Source: Adineta ricciae
Taxonomy: Eukaryota; Rotifera; Eurotatoria; Adinetida; Adinetidae
Direction of reading: 5' to 3'
Assembly (NCBI GenBank): GCA_905250025.1
Contig: CAJNOJ010000001.1
Coordinates: forward strand, 310,001 to 374,000
Length of the DNA: 64,000 nucleotides
Part shown: positions 13,233 to 23,797 of the stretch, one piece after another
Position numbering within the stretch: position 1 is the stretch's first letter
Layout of the letters: each line of letters begins with the position of its first letter
The notes under the pieces: generated by a model
Told to the model about the DNA's origin: nothing
The model's database searches: none
Seen by the model: only the letters and a program-made list of their open reading frames with translations
Program-made: the position numbers and the translations under genes

Positions 13233-15735
13233 GTTTATACCTTGATTTTTGCTATATGATTACAAACATGGATATAAATACGACTCTTTCTGCTTTCGTA
13301 TTCGAAAAACCACTTTCCCTTCTTGAGTCAATATGTGAAATTCGACAAGAAAAGTATTGATCAAACAAACACGAAATCAGTTATGATGCTAATCCAGTTA
13401 TTCATACTTTTGTGAATAAGTATATTGATTAAATTTTGCGAATGGATGACATTTTTTTTTCAGTACATGTTAACGAAGAAAATTATGCTTGAATTATTCT
13501 TAAGCATTCGGCTCGTTCCGATTCATTTCCTTCCTCGATTTGAATTCAAACTAATTTGATGAATCTCAGTTCATAAGTCTAATCAATTAGCAAGTGTAGG
13601 TGGCAATTGCCGACATCACGCGAAACTTTTCCGATTGATGTCTACTGACGGCTAGATTTATTCTTATTCATTCACTTGTTGTATGAATAGAGAATAACTA
13701 TTCATCTGAAACAAGAACGTATTTACTTTTTCAAACCTTGAATGTCCTACCCCAGTCACTGATTACATTAAGAATTATTTCTGCCTGTCGGTAATTAGAA
13801 ATGTTAGCTGAATGTCACTGTTGCCGATGATGAGCTTGATGTAGACGTCATAGTACTTTATGTTTGACCTACACAACATATCTACACCCATAAACTAGAT
13901 TGCGTCCAAATCGTAAGTACAGATATATTCGTCATTGTATTTTGAATTTTAATCTGCCTGATTGTAGGAAAAAAATAATTTAACTATTTTCCTGTTGAGT
14001 CATAAATAAATGAATACAATTAATATTTCATTCGATAGACTGAATAATAATTCTATCTCTCAAATAAAAACAGGCAATTGATGGATATACTATTGAATAG
14101 GCGACTAGTTCTTTTTTTGTAAGTCAACGGAAGGTAAGACTAAAATCAATCGATTGATCACTTAGAATAATCAGATAGTCAGGGTTAGACTTTTACATAT
14201 GAAAAGTCTTTTGATTTTCAATTCATATCATGTATCTTGATGACATTTCGAAATAAACGATAATGAATAATGATAGAAAACCAGCACTCATTCATCGGAT
14301 TTTCTTTTTCGCGCATCACGGAACATCCTACGCATTTATTAAGTAAAACATAGATTGTAAAAATAGACAAGATTAGCGGAATTTCCATTTGCATTATGAT
14401 GTCCTATTGTTCTTGACGAGCTGTCGCTACTATTTTACTTATCGAATCTCCATCATCACTCGTTGTTGATGATGATGATGTTGTTGTTGTTGTTGGCTTT
14501 TTTTTTAGAACATCTAGTCAACCAACTTTCCTGTATACATCAGAAAGAGAAGCACATCAAGACCTCTTATTGACATGATTAGCAACTGTCATTGTTTTGA
14601 AATATATCCATTGATCCTTAGCGAAGATCCAACTTGAACCTCTATTTTTACAACAGAACAATGAAGGGTGTTAACTTAGACTGATTGCTTGCCATCATCA
14701 TTATCTATAACCGAAGGCACCATTTCGAGTAATACGAATACATCATTATTCTTTGAGACGTATCATTGTTTGTTCAACGACAAAGCGAAGATAGAAAAGT
14801 ATAAGGAAAGCAGCTGTGTTATGTATGATACTGGAATAGATCGCTAAATGAGACATGAGAAAGTAGACATAACATTTTTGGCGAGAAAATGGCATCTTTA
14901 TCTACAAGGTATCGATCTTAACATTATCAATAAATAGAGAATGATTAGTTTGTCTTTGTGTCTAATTAGAAATTCTATTTAATTGACGCTATATATCATC
15001 GAAACAGAAGAAGATGAGGGTGTTTTATTGATAATTTGTGACATCAGAATAATTCCTCGAGTTTTAGAGAGAAAGAGAGAGAGAAATTGTATATGTCTGT
15101 AGTTTGGATTACATTCTATTTATACAAGAAAGATGATGACGTAAGTGGTGGTAATAGAGAATTATTTATGGATTTATGCAAACTATAAAAGTGTCATTAT
15201 TCGAAGATCTTGTATTGATGATTGGAATCGATTCTAATTGATTTTCTTTTCTTATTAAAAATATCTTTTCGAGGTAAATACAAAGCGTGATATTCAACTA
15301 AAAAACAAACTTTATATTTTAACTCCTATTTTTGACGACTAACATGCAAAAAAGATGTGTTTCTCTTTGCTTGCCCTCTTTCCCATTTTCTTCTGCTTCT
15401 CTTTCTCTAGTTCTTTACTTCGAGCACTTTTTCCTTTTATCATTGTCGTCGCCATTATTCTCTTGTCATCGTTATTATATGACTATTGCAATCATAGTAC
15501 TCGCCTTACTAATGGGATTGGAATCGACGTTCTGTCCGGGACCGGAGATCAAGACAGGATAGCAGAGCACATCGTACGTCATTGATGAGCAACAGAAACA
15601 CTTATTTTCTCTTTTTTTTTCTTAAAAGAAACTCTTCTCTCAGACTCAAATACTTTTCTCACCACATCCTACTCGAATGCTAATGATTATTATAGATTAT
15701 AATTACCTATGAACATAGACATAACCTGATCAGTG
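13233..15735. other. Long intergenic stretch, no gene seen
   Basis: About 2.5 kb of AT-rich sequence. A trinucleotide tract of GATGATGAT and GTTGTTGTT lies at 14460-14500, and short GA runs lie near 15070. Overlapping pyrimidine-rich frames at 15330-15585 encode only low-complexity Ser/Phe/Leu and look like chance. The right end should include the promoter and 5' leader of the receptor gene. Confidence 0.6.
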
Positions 15736-17291
15736 ATGGATATCATTGAGATGATTGATAACACCACAGTAACCGATAAACAAGGCGACGGCATGGACGA
15801 TGGATTGAAATTTGGTATTGCGAAAATATGTTTGTTTAGTACATTTTTTGCACTTGGTCTTATTGGTAACTCTCTTGTGTTAATTGGCATCGGTCTCAAT
15901 AAGGGCATGCAAACATCTACTAATTTGTTAATCTTCAATTTGGCACTTGCGGACATCTTGTTCATTATAGTTTGTATTCCAACAACTTTATTTAGTTTTT
16001 TTGGTCGCTGGCCATTTGCCGAAATTGGTTGTAAAATCGGTAGGTGTAAATCATTTTTCAGATCAGTTTTCACATGTTGATTGAAATCTTTCCTAGCACA
16101 ATTTATCAATCATTTGTCAGCTTTCATGAGTATCTATTTACTTGTATTTATGTCTATCGATCGTTATTTTGCTGTTGTACATGCTATTGATTCGATTTCA
16201 AATTATCGCACTACGAAGAATACAACGATCTCAATTATGTAAGAGTGCTTTTTCTTCTGTAGCAGAAATCGAATTTTTGGGTGGATGTCTCTTCTTTTAG
16301 AGTGCTTTGGCTAATAGGAATAAGTATATGCGCACCTATTGGTTCCTTATTTACAGTTATTGAATTCGGATCACCGAATTCCATGTATTGTCTCTTGTGT
16401 TACTTTAAACCGGAGATGAGTAATGTTTCAAATTTGAACAATGCAACGAATACCACCGAAATTGGAACGTTACCGATTGAAGCGAGTTTATATTGGATTT
16501 GTTTTGTTATTTTTCTCTATGCATTACCGTTGACAATCATTGTTATTCTGTACGGTTTCATGCTAAAATTTCTACGTGGCGCTCGTGGTCAATCTGTGGG
16601 CAAAAGTAAACGACGTGCTACACGAATGATTTTAGCTGTTATTCTAACATATGCATTGTGTTGGTTCTTTATGCAACAATTATTCATTTCGAATATCATC
16701 CTTTCGAACAATACGAGTCATCATTTCGCCACTTATATCGATATTTTGACAACGATTGCAAATGTGTTTGCTTACCTAAATTCGGTATGTAAATCAAAGC
16801 GTTTCATCAGTATTCAATCTTGTGATTTTTAGTGTACAAATCCTATTCTATATGGATTCATGTCGAAAAATTTTCGTTCGTCGTTTATTGATCTACTTTG
16901 CTGTCGGTATTCGAAACGAAATCTGTTTGGACCAAATGAAAGCATGAGGGCTCGAAGAGCACTTGATCAAAATAATAATCAGCGGCATTCATCAAATTGT
17001 AAAAGTGATTATTTAGTACGGACATCTAATGCGTCGCGTTTCACTCAATTGACTCCAATGATAACAACGAGTGGACCAACAACATCGCCATCGTTGTCTC
17101 GTCTTGCCAATGAATTATCTCCCTTGTACAATCCCAATCACGAAAGAAAAATGTCATCCGACAATGATAGTTCACAATATATTTCAGTTGAATTAAGTGA
17201 AACATGTCGACGACATATTCCCAGTGATCATTCACCGGTAGACTCCTATTCTTCATTTGAATCAAAACCTATCGAGGTGCTATGTAAATAA
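15736..17291 (+). CDS. Rhodopsin-family peptide GPCR (allatostatin A/galanin type)
   Basis: Four exons (15736..16039, 16097..16238, 16301..16784, 16833..17291) join to 462 residues. TM1 has GNSLVLIGI; TM2 has TNLLIFNLALADI; a TM3 Cys lies in EIGCK. DRYFAVVHA is the DRY motif at the end of TM3. TM7 ends in CTNPILYGF, the NPxxY variant. An extracellular-loop cysteine pair (CLLC) sits before TM5, with glycosylation sites NVSN and NNATN nearby. The long Ser-rich tail has many potential phosphorylation sites. The TNLLIFNLALAD and AVVHA blocks are closest in my judgement to allatostatin A, galanin or related receptors; the ligand is unknown. The track-style GTG start is replaced by the ATG at 15736. 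Confidence 0.88.
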
Positions 17292-17844
17292 GAAACAAAC
17301 AAAAAAAATCTTGTTGTCGTTATCGATGTTTCAAATATATACTTTTACGCATATATCTATAGCTAGAAATATTTCATACCAGTTCAAACTATAAAAGGGG
17401 TCGGGGGTGTGCGAGTAAAAATAGTCGTTAAAGTGTCGCGGTGATGAAACGGAAAAGAAAAGAAAAATTTCGAGGTGACTGAGACGGATGCTTTTAGATA
17501 ATGAAGAAGTACGAAATTATTGAATTACAATAAGTTCACTTACGGTTATTTCGTCATACGTCAACAATCATATCAATCAGATTCTTCGCTATTGTGATTA
17601 ATCTGGTAATTATCAAGCCACAATGGGAATGCAGAAATAACATCACGCTCTAGTTCACATGAACGACGTTGCCAATAAGACTAGATAGAATCATACTTGA
17701 CATGAACGATAGCGAAAAACAAAATATGTGAAAAAGTCATATGATGGAGAATATTCGAGTATCAGCATGCTTGTTGTTTGAAAAACGTGCAAATAAAAGA
17801 AGCTATGGAGGAGCTCGGTTTTTTAATAAGAAAGAAAAAAGAAA
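17292..17844. other. Intergenic, no gene seen
   Basis: 3' flank of the GPCR and upstream spacer to the tRNA pair. A G-rich stretch (GGGGTCGGGGG) at 17397-17407 is the only notable composition. Confidence 0.55.
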
Positions 17845-17943
17845 CGCTGCGAGTAGGATTCGAACCTACGCGGGAGAACCCATCTGATAGCTTGACACTC
17901 GTGTGATTCAAGTCAGACGCCTTAACCACTCGGCCATCACAGC
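17845..17943 (-). tRNA. tRNA-Ser (TGA) with an intron
   Basis: The minus strand gives acceptor stem GCTGTGA/TCGCAGC with discriminator G, A box TGGCCGAGTGG and B box GGTTCGAAT. The anticodon stem TCTGA/TCAGA holds loop CTTGAA plus an 18-nt insert directly after position 37, so the anticodon is TGA. The insert contains TCAAG, which can pair with the anticodon region CTTGA, as expected for a spliced tRNA intron. The long variable arm (TGGG/TCCC) fits serine rather than the intron-bearing tRNA-Leu(CAA). Confidence 0.9.
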
Positions 17944-18037
17944 ACGATTATTAACTATGATTAAAGTATTGTTATTCGACGATTTTATCGTTCCTGCAAG
18001 AGAAGAAAATAACGCGAAGAAACAAAAAAAAAGGAAG

Positions 18038-18139
18038 CGCTGCGAGTAGGATTCGAACCTACGCGGGAGAACCCATCTGATTACTATGCATCATTTTCAT
18101 GATTCTAGTCAGACGCCTTAACCACTCGGCCATCGCAGC
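18038..18139 (-). tRNA. tRNA-Ser (AGA) with an intron
   Basis: Same body as the TGA gene 95 bases away, with acceptor GCTGCGA/TCGCAGC. The anticodon loop reads CTAGAA followed by a 20-nt insert before TCAGA, giving anticodon AGA. The insert differs completely from that of the TGA copies, while the exon parts are almost identical. Confidence 0.88.
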
Positions 18140-18688
18140 ACGTTAACTTGATGCATATTTTTTTATGTAATGAAGATTCGAGTGAATTTGACTATTTTCT
18201 TGGCTACGTTTGCATACTATTCAGTAACCTTGAAACTGTTTTTTACAATGATAATTATTCATATATTAAAATAACAATCGGTGTAATTTACACCCGCTTT
18301 ATGAAATTTCGAATATGATAATTCTCTTCGTCAAGTTGTGCTTAATGCATATGCCTTGAAAAGATCCATTGTAAAAACAAATTGTCTTCATGCTATCTCA
18401 GTTGCATCTCACTCATTTCTTTCTTATGCATTCAATAGTGGTAATTAAACAGATATTTTCCTTAATTTACTGGTTAGTTCTTTCCTCAAATGTATCGATA
18501 TCTATCAATATTTCAAACTCTCAAAATTAACACAAATATTCCTCATTATGTTGTGAATCTGCTCGAAAAATATACAAATCGTTCACAAACGCTACCATTA
18601 TTAAGAACGAACAAATTCCACACAAAAAAAAAGTTGAAAATGAATAGTTTATGAAATGAATATTGTTTGGTATTCCGCGCTTGTTCTA
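18140..18688. other. Spacer between tRNA-Ser and first peptide gene
   Basis: AT-rich, no coding frame. The last 50 or so bases (from about 18640) match the 3' flank of the peptide gene at 29208, so the duplicated unit extends a little beyond the stop codon. Confidence 0.55.
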
Positions 18689-19040
18689 TTAGCCAACACA
18701 TGAAATTTCTCCATTAGCAATTGTGACAACGCCATTACCACATTGAATAGCTAAAATAAAGATACATCCATCACCTGTCTTCAAAACAAGGCTAGTTAGT
18801 CGCTATGATACTTACATTGTCGGCGAACACGATGATTTTCAGGTAATGGTGATGATGATGCCGATGGTTGTTCTGTATCTAAACATACACAATAAAACAG
18901 TTATGTGCACAAGATATGAGTGTGCATGGAAACATACGGTCGAGAAGTGGTTTGCGATCAGTTGCAGCTGCATTGCTTTGATGAACAGCAAAGATGATCA
19001 TGGTGCACAAGAGTAAGCAGTAGACACTGAATGAGTTCAT
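18689..19040 (-). CDS. Secreted two-cysteine peptide precursor, copy A
   Basis: Three exons, 19040..18938, 18878..18816 and 18750..18689, join in phase 1 to 75 residues. Exon 1 encodes a signal peptide (MNSFSVYCLLLCTMII, then HQSNA) and the start of a propeptide. Exon 2 encodes a Ser/Pro-rich linker ending in a basic RVRR processing site. Exon 3 encodes the core: SIQCGNGVVTIANGEISCVG, with two cysteines 14 residues apart. Furin-like cleavage after RVRR would free a peptide of about 21 residues, likely one disulfide loop with two Asn-Gly turns. I know no named family with this core. Near-identical copies lie at 29208-29559 and 43067-43421. Confidence 0.85.
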
Positions 19041-19128
19041 GGTAGTTGATTGAGAGATTGAGAGTGAGTTGAGCAGTTGAAGAGAAGTTGTGACGAACGA
19101 ATGATGGTGTATGTTGAGATAGCATGGC

Positions 19129-19375
19129 TATTTATATGGTGAAAAAGAGGTGCAGAGACCAATGAAGTGAAGATGGGAAATTATGATTTTCTCCCTTCTA
19201 TCAAGTGAACAACAGGAGTGCGCGTTTGACACATAGTCATGAGTCATGTTCATTGCTTTCTTGTCTACCAATGAAATCAATGATTCGAATCGGTAATACA
19301 TATATGTTTGTCCATGAACAGAAGGAAAGGAGGGAATGTGGGACAAATAAACACGAGAAAGAAAAAGTGACGTCA
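19129..19375 (-). promoter_or_regulatory. Promoter of copy A: TATA, AP-1 and CRE sites
   Basis: Read toward the gene, a palindromic TGACGTCA is at 19368-19375, a TGAGTCA AP-1 site at 19240-19246 and TATAAATA at 19129-19136. The TATA box lies about 90 bases before the ATG. The same three sites occur in the same order upstream of copy B and copy C. Confidence 0.6.
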
Positions 19376-19461
19376 TTCTCATGTGCTTTGAGAAATCGTA
19401 TGCGGTGGATTTTACTGTTCAACATCCGGATATCTATGAGATTAACAAACTAAGTGTTTCA

Positions 19462-19788
19462 CCGCCCATTCCATCGCAAGCATTCGTCGCTCAACTGAAC
19501 TCACTATACCTTCTTCATACTCGCCATCCTCAATCATCTTCTTCAATTCAGTCTCCGATCAACACCAATTATAGACGCTCTTGTAGTGTGTATCAGATAT
19601 TATCATCATTTCGTCATGCTCTTCTTTCATTCACAAACAATTCAACTACAGTGCAGTTTCAGTTTATTTATCAAATCGTCTATGTTCACATCACACATCT
19701 GTGTATTCATCATCAAGAAATACAAAACAAAAAACAAGTTTCGAGTTGAGAAAGTTCTTCTGTTGGATGGATTGTAATAGATCGTCGA
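19462..19788. other. Spacer, no gene seen
   Basis: Lies between the promoter of copy A and the 3' end of the next peptide gene. Serine/histidine-rich open frames on the plus strand look like low complexity and have no supporting features. Confidence 0.5.
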
Positions 19789-20346
19789 TCAACATGATAC
19801 TCCACCACCTTGCACCATACCCCAGTTGCATACTCTCACTTTCAAAAACAAAACAGATACATCTTTGATATCTGAAATCTGATTAACACTTACCTTGCAC
19901 ATCACCAGTACCCATGTTCGATCCATCCACTACAACACAAAAATAACACATATGAAAGGTTCGATCATAATCAACAGATCAAGCAGAGCTCTTCAACACG
20001 ACATATTGGCAAGGATACTATGTTTCCTCCATAGAGATGTTAGTGAGCACCCCTTTTACCTGTGATCGAAGATAGAAGCAATGTTATTCACTTACGAGAG
20101 ACTATACCACCGAATCCACGCTTTTGTCTATGTAACTCTGTCTCGGCGGCAGTTGGTGGCTCGTCAGCTAAAGCACAAATCATTGATGAAAGCATTGGAA
20201 GATATACTTGTGTGCTTACTAGTGAGCTCGATCGGTGAGTGATTGAGTGCTTGGAATTTGGTGTCGAGTGGCGCTGCATTGATGTGATGCAAAACACAGA
20301 TCATTATGGTTACCGATAATAAACAACGAACGGCGAATGAATTCAT
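19789..20346 (-). CDS. Divergent secreted peptide precursor with two-Cys tail
   Basis: Four exons, 20346..20220, 20167..20096, 19929..19894 and 19838..19789, all in phase 1, give 94 residues. The signal peptide MNSFAVRCLL...HHINA shares the MNSF start and the NA cleavage end with copy A. A propeptide of about 30 residues ends in RQKR, a dibasic or furin site. A glycine-rich stretch (GFGGIV) follows. The last exon ends in VCNWGMVQGGGVSC, two cysteines with 11 residues between them. The final GxVSC resembles the GEISC end of the other copies, but the Asn-Gly turns are gone. It is a diverged paralogue with the same exon plan. Confidence 0.75.
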
Positions 20347-20429
20347 GGTAAGAGATAACGTTAAGGTGATCAAGTAAGGTAATTTGCAAGTGAATCGATA
20401 ATAAAAGTTATGGTGGCTGGATGTGTGTA

Positions 20430-20594
20430 TATTTATAGGTGAGTCAGCTAGCGTTTTTCTCTGTTATTGGGCGAGAGTACTCTTAGAGAGAGAGAGAGAA
20501 ACATATCATTGAATGTCATTATAAGTGTAGAAGTGGGAGATTCTGTTTCTCTCCCTCACATCAAACGTTCGACGACAAGCAGTGTCATGACTCA
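20430..20594 (-). promoter_or_regulatory. Promoter of divergent peptide gene: TATA with adjoining AP-1
   Basis: TATAAATA (minus strand) is at 20430-20437, about 85 bases before the ATG. A TGAGTCA starts only three bases upstream, at 20440-20446. A second AP-1 site, TGACTCA, is at 20588-20594. Confidence 0.5.
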
Positions 20595-20653
20595 TATTGA
20601 AATGTGAGAAAAAGTAATCCCAATAATGTTCAGCTAGTTACTGATATTAGTTA
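20433..20653. repeat. 221-nt promoter block, first copy
   Basis: This block runs from TTATAGGTGAGTCAG to TGATATTAGTTA. It recurs at 25593-25813, with no difference that I could see by eye. It holds two AP-1 sites and a GA dinucleotide run. Confidence 0.85.
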
Positions 20654-20654
20654 N
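20654..20654. other. Single N, probable assembly join
   Basis: One ambiguous base stands exactly between two copies of the promoter block. It looks like a gap placeholder of unknown true length. Confidence 0.75.
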
Positions 20655-20823
20655 TTATAGGTGAGTCAGCTAGCGTTTTTCTCTGTTATTGGGCGAGAGT
20701 ACTCTTAGAGAGAGAGAGAGAAACATATCATTGAATGTCATTATAAGTGTAGAAGTGGGAGATTCTGTTTCTCTCTCTCACATCGAACGTTCGACGACAA
20801 GCAGTGTCATGACTCATATTGAA
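20655..20823. repeat. Promoter block, second copy (shorter)
   Basis: Matches the first 169 bases of the block at 20433 with only a few substitutions, then diverges into the upstream region of the gene at 21214. Its copy next to the N may be a true duplication or the other allele. Confidence 0.8.
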
Positions 20824-20905
20824 AACACGTTCACTTGCAGTTAGCTGAGCGATAGGTGTGTTAGTTGAGGGGAGTAGAAAAGAAATCGAAAAAGGAGTGA
20901 CGTCA
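20810..20905 (+). promoter_or_regulatory. AP-1 and CRE sites upstream of the 21214 precursor
   Basis: TGACTCA is at 20810-20816 and TGACGTCA at 20898-20905, about 310-400 bases before the ATG at 21214. Confidence 0.45.
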
Positions 20906-21213
20906 TCAACGGTCAGTGAATTGGTGATGTTGGCTGATTCAACGTTTCTAACATTAGTTTCTACAAAGCAGATAAAGATACGCTTCTCTTGCCGTATATC
21001 TTTCTATTCTTCTCATAACAAATACGTCGTTGGAGACAAACACTATTTATTCTTTGTGTCCATTCGTCCTATCCGCACGATAGATATGAAATAAAGAATA
21101 ACAACATTTAGTTGTGTTTCAGTTGTGTACAGAAAAACATCTCTTATTTATGTCTAATCACATTCATTGATCTCTCTTTTCATTTAGTTCCTTACACTCG
21201 TGTAACAATTAGC

Positions 21214-22083
21214 ATGCATTGGTTCCGCCCTCACTTCCTCGTATCATGTAGCGTCTTGTTTCTTGTCTTTGGTGGTTTGGACAGCGCTTCGATCATGATC
21301 GGACCAAATGGTATTCAATTGAGTGGACAAAACGGCAATGATCAGTTTATCAACATTGCTTTGCCAATTAATGGTTTCAAAGTACAAATTAGCAGTGACG
21401 GAGGAGCAGTTTCTAGTTCGGTGGTGAATGTACCAGTGATAGAAACAGCTAATTACCGAGTAGATGCATCTTCAGCTGGAATAGGTACGCAACAAGCTGC
21501 GTCTGCTGGGACTGTCAGATGGTATCCTCAAATGTATTCGAACCTCGGTTTTACCGCTAATACGTCAATCAATAGGCAAGCCGATCCTTCTGTCAACACT
21601 CAACTCGAAACTCATCGCAGTTCACAAACACATTCGTCACCGAACGTTCAGGTTCAATCTCCAAATCGCTTCACTGTCAATGAAGCTATACCTCATGTAT
21701 TCGTCTCTTCACCTGCTCCTCAAGTCCAAAGTATGTCAACTCTCAAATATACCTTCTCACGCTGTTTCAGTCATTCCACAGCACTTCACACACCACCCTC
21801 ATCTATTTCCTTCTTTGTGTTCTAGGCAAACCTTCAAACAGCAATGGATGTGAAACACAAGGTAAGTTTCACTCTTCGTCTCCTTTCATTCCATCGAACA
21901 TGATCAGCAACTAACTTTTGTCTTTTTCTCTGCTCTGTCGTTTTAGTTGGTTCAAATGGTGAAAAAAGTGAGTTTGATGGATAATGAGAGAGAGCGAGGA
22001 TGATTGTGTTTGTTGTAAATGTAGCGATCAGCATGGCTAATGGAAATGTGAACATTGTTGGTCAAAGTTTGTCATGCAACTAA
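21214..22083 (+). CDS. Large secreted precursor with family-type C-terminus, copy 1
   Basis: Four exons (21214..21730, 21826..21861, 21947..21967, 22025..22083), all phase 1, give 210 residues. The signal peptide is MHWFRPHFLV...GGLDSAS. The first exon then encodes a region with QFINIALPINGFKVQIS, a linker and a Ser/His-rich segment. Two tiny exons add a first cysteine (NGCETQ) and SNGEK. The last exon ends in TISMANGNVNIVGQSLSC, which repeats the T-I-x-x-N-G signature of the small peptides. No basic cleavage site stands out before the tail. The product should be secreted; its function is unknown. A paralogue lies at 26184-27068. Confidence 0.75.
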
Positions 22084-22435
22084 ACAAACAATACTCGACG
22101 ATGATGATCACGAAACTCATGCTCATATGCGCTCTTTTCTTCTTCTTCTTCTTCTTTTTTCTTGTACAATGAATTCTAATGTGAAATTAAATAAACTAGA
22201 GTATAAATGATAAACTCAAGTTCGAGTAACATCAGACTTTGACCTTACACATTGAGTCAATCGTTTCCATGTGTGACTTTGAATAAATACTCCCATGCAT
22301 TACGGTTGCATACAAATAGTATTTGTTTTGTTGCTTATGTTTTGGAAAATGAATTCAAAATAATGCATCGCATCAGCCAGCTCAAGTTCGTGATTTGTGT
22401 TCGGATATGAGCTTTACAATTTCGGCCTCTTTTAA
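22084..22435. other. 3' flank of precursor copy 1, no gene seen
   Basis: The first 100 bases, with a TTC repeat and AATAAA-like ends, match the flank of the second copy at 27069. After that the two loci diverge. Confidence 0.55.
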
Positions 22436-22439
22436 TTTG

Positions 22440-23420
22440 AAAGGTCGGTGATGCGACTGTTACCATTACTGGCTTGCTGTTGGGTTGTTCATACCACTTG
22501 TACCTATTGCTGCAGGATCATTATTAGCAACGAGTGAAGTTGATTTTCATACATATTCACATGAATGTAATCATTGATATTAGGTATTACTGTCGGTACC
22601 TACAGTGCTGTGCGCAGTTCGGGCAAACTTATCGACCGGGCTAACTATGACCAGTCAATAAATCCTGTTGACAAGAAGGAATCGTTGGTATCGATGTGTC
22701 GTTTACTGTAATGAGAGTGAAAAAAGTGCGTTGTCTTTCTTTATCGATCAGGAAGTAAAATAATATAGGATGATTTGCGTTATGTATTAGTACATCACAG
22801 TAATGGCTGAGCAAGGCAATCATGTGAATCAATTTACTCGAGTAACTGTTATTGTAGCTCTTTTCAGCAGTTTTGGAATCAGTGCTATTGGCATGAGTGT
22901 TGCAAGTGCGAATACAATTGTGAAAATACAGAGTACAAAGCTTAATTTTGTCTTCGCACATTGAAAACAAAAATTCAAATGTTTGTAGAGTGAAATAGTG
23001 ACTCCATTAGAATTCGTTCAAGCGGGTGCAAGTCTCCTATTCTATTTTAATCAAGAATTGAACATTCAGACTGCTAGCGATATCATAAAGAATTTGAGTT
23101 TGTTATTCTTATTGATTCTATTGACAAAAACGTTTGATGCGATGGAGTCTTTCATGATCGAAGATAAAAAAAAAACAGCATTCAATGCACAAATTAAAAA
23201 AAGCAGGAAGGTGCCTGCAGATTGGCAAATCGCAAGACCGGTTCGATTTAATTGACTTTTCAATACCAAAGTTGACTGCCAGTTTGTTTAAATCAAATGT
23301 ACCCAGAGTTCAAAATTCATGAAACGAAATTCACAACTATCGGTAGTAACAATGAATTTCCAATTCGACATGAATTTAAAACATTAGGTGTTGAACACAT
23401 TGTAAAAACGACACAGTGAT
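22440..23420 (+). pseudogene. Decayed DUF4781-like gene
   Basis: Broken plus-strand coding pieces appear in order: hydrophobic IPLVPIAAGSLLAT (about 22485), GITVGTYSAVRSSGKLIDRA (about 22583), then an SFGISAIGMSVASANTIVKI segment (about 22872), then TPLEFVQAGASLLFYFNQ (about 23000) and IGSNNEFPIRHEFKTLG (about 23340). Stops and frame breaks separate them. The pattern of small-residue helices and the PLEFVQ...SLLFF signature recall the DUF4781 family of invertebrates, whose function is unknown. The family name is from memory and is tentative; the loss of an intact frame is direct observation. Confidence 0.5.
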
Positions 23421-23747
23421 CAATTCCAGAAGGGCAGTTATACAAATAACGCCGAACGTAGCAATTTGTATTATGGTTAGTATCCTACGAGAGAGATTTT
23501 CATTAGCATGAAAAAAGGCATCTTTTAATAAATAGAAAATCAAGATGAGAATGCCCGAAAGTGCATAAAATGAAAAGAAAATTACAAAGCGCTGATAATA
23601 ATGTTGCGTATACGACGTCTTTTAAATTAGAAATTTCACGTCCGGTTTCCTGCCTAATTACATTTATTGGAAACACAGCGCTCAAATGTGCATCTTAGAT
23701 CAGCGAAAGCCATTACTTAATGCGTTCCAGTGACCTGTTCCCATTTC

Positions 23748-23797
23748 AGCTGTTCAATATGCCAATGGTTAAATTACAGTTAGCAAAGGAAAGATCG
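23748..23797 (+). pseudogene. Relic of a two-Cys peptide core exon
   Basis: After a TTTCAG acceptor, the sequence follows the last exon of the 27779 gene base for base in most positions. The first core cysteine codon TGT has become TAT and a CAA codon has become TAA, so it cannot code a core. No signal-peptide exon is found upstream. It marks an older, lost copy in the cluster. Confidence 0.65.

Noticed and set aside
15332-15585. Two overlapping plus-strand frames of about 76 codons
   Set aside because: Low-complexity Ser/Phe/Leu translation of a pyrimidine-rich tract, no splice partner and no domain.
17845-17943. tRNA-Leu(CAA), the usual intron-bearing type
   Set aside because: The anticodon loop reads TGA, and acceptor, D-arm and variable arm fit tRNA-Ser; the neighbour has AGA.
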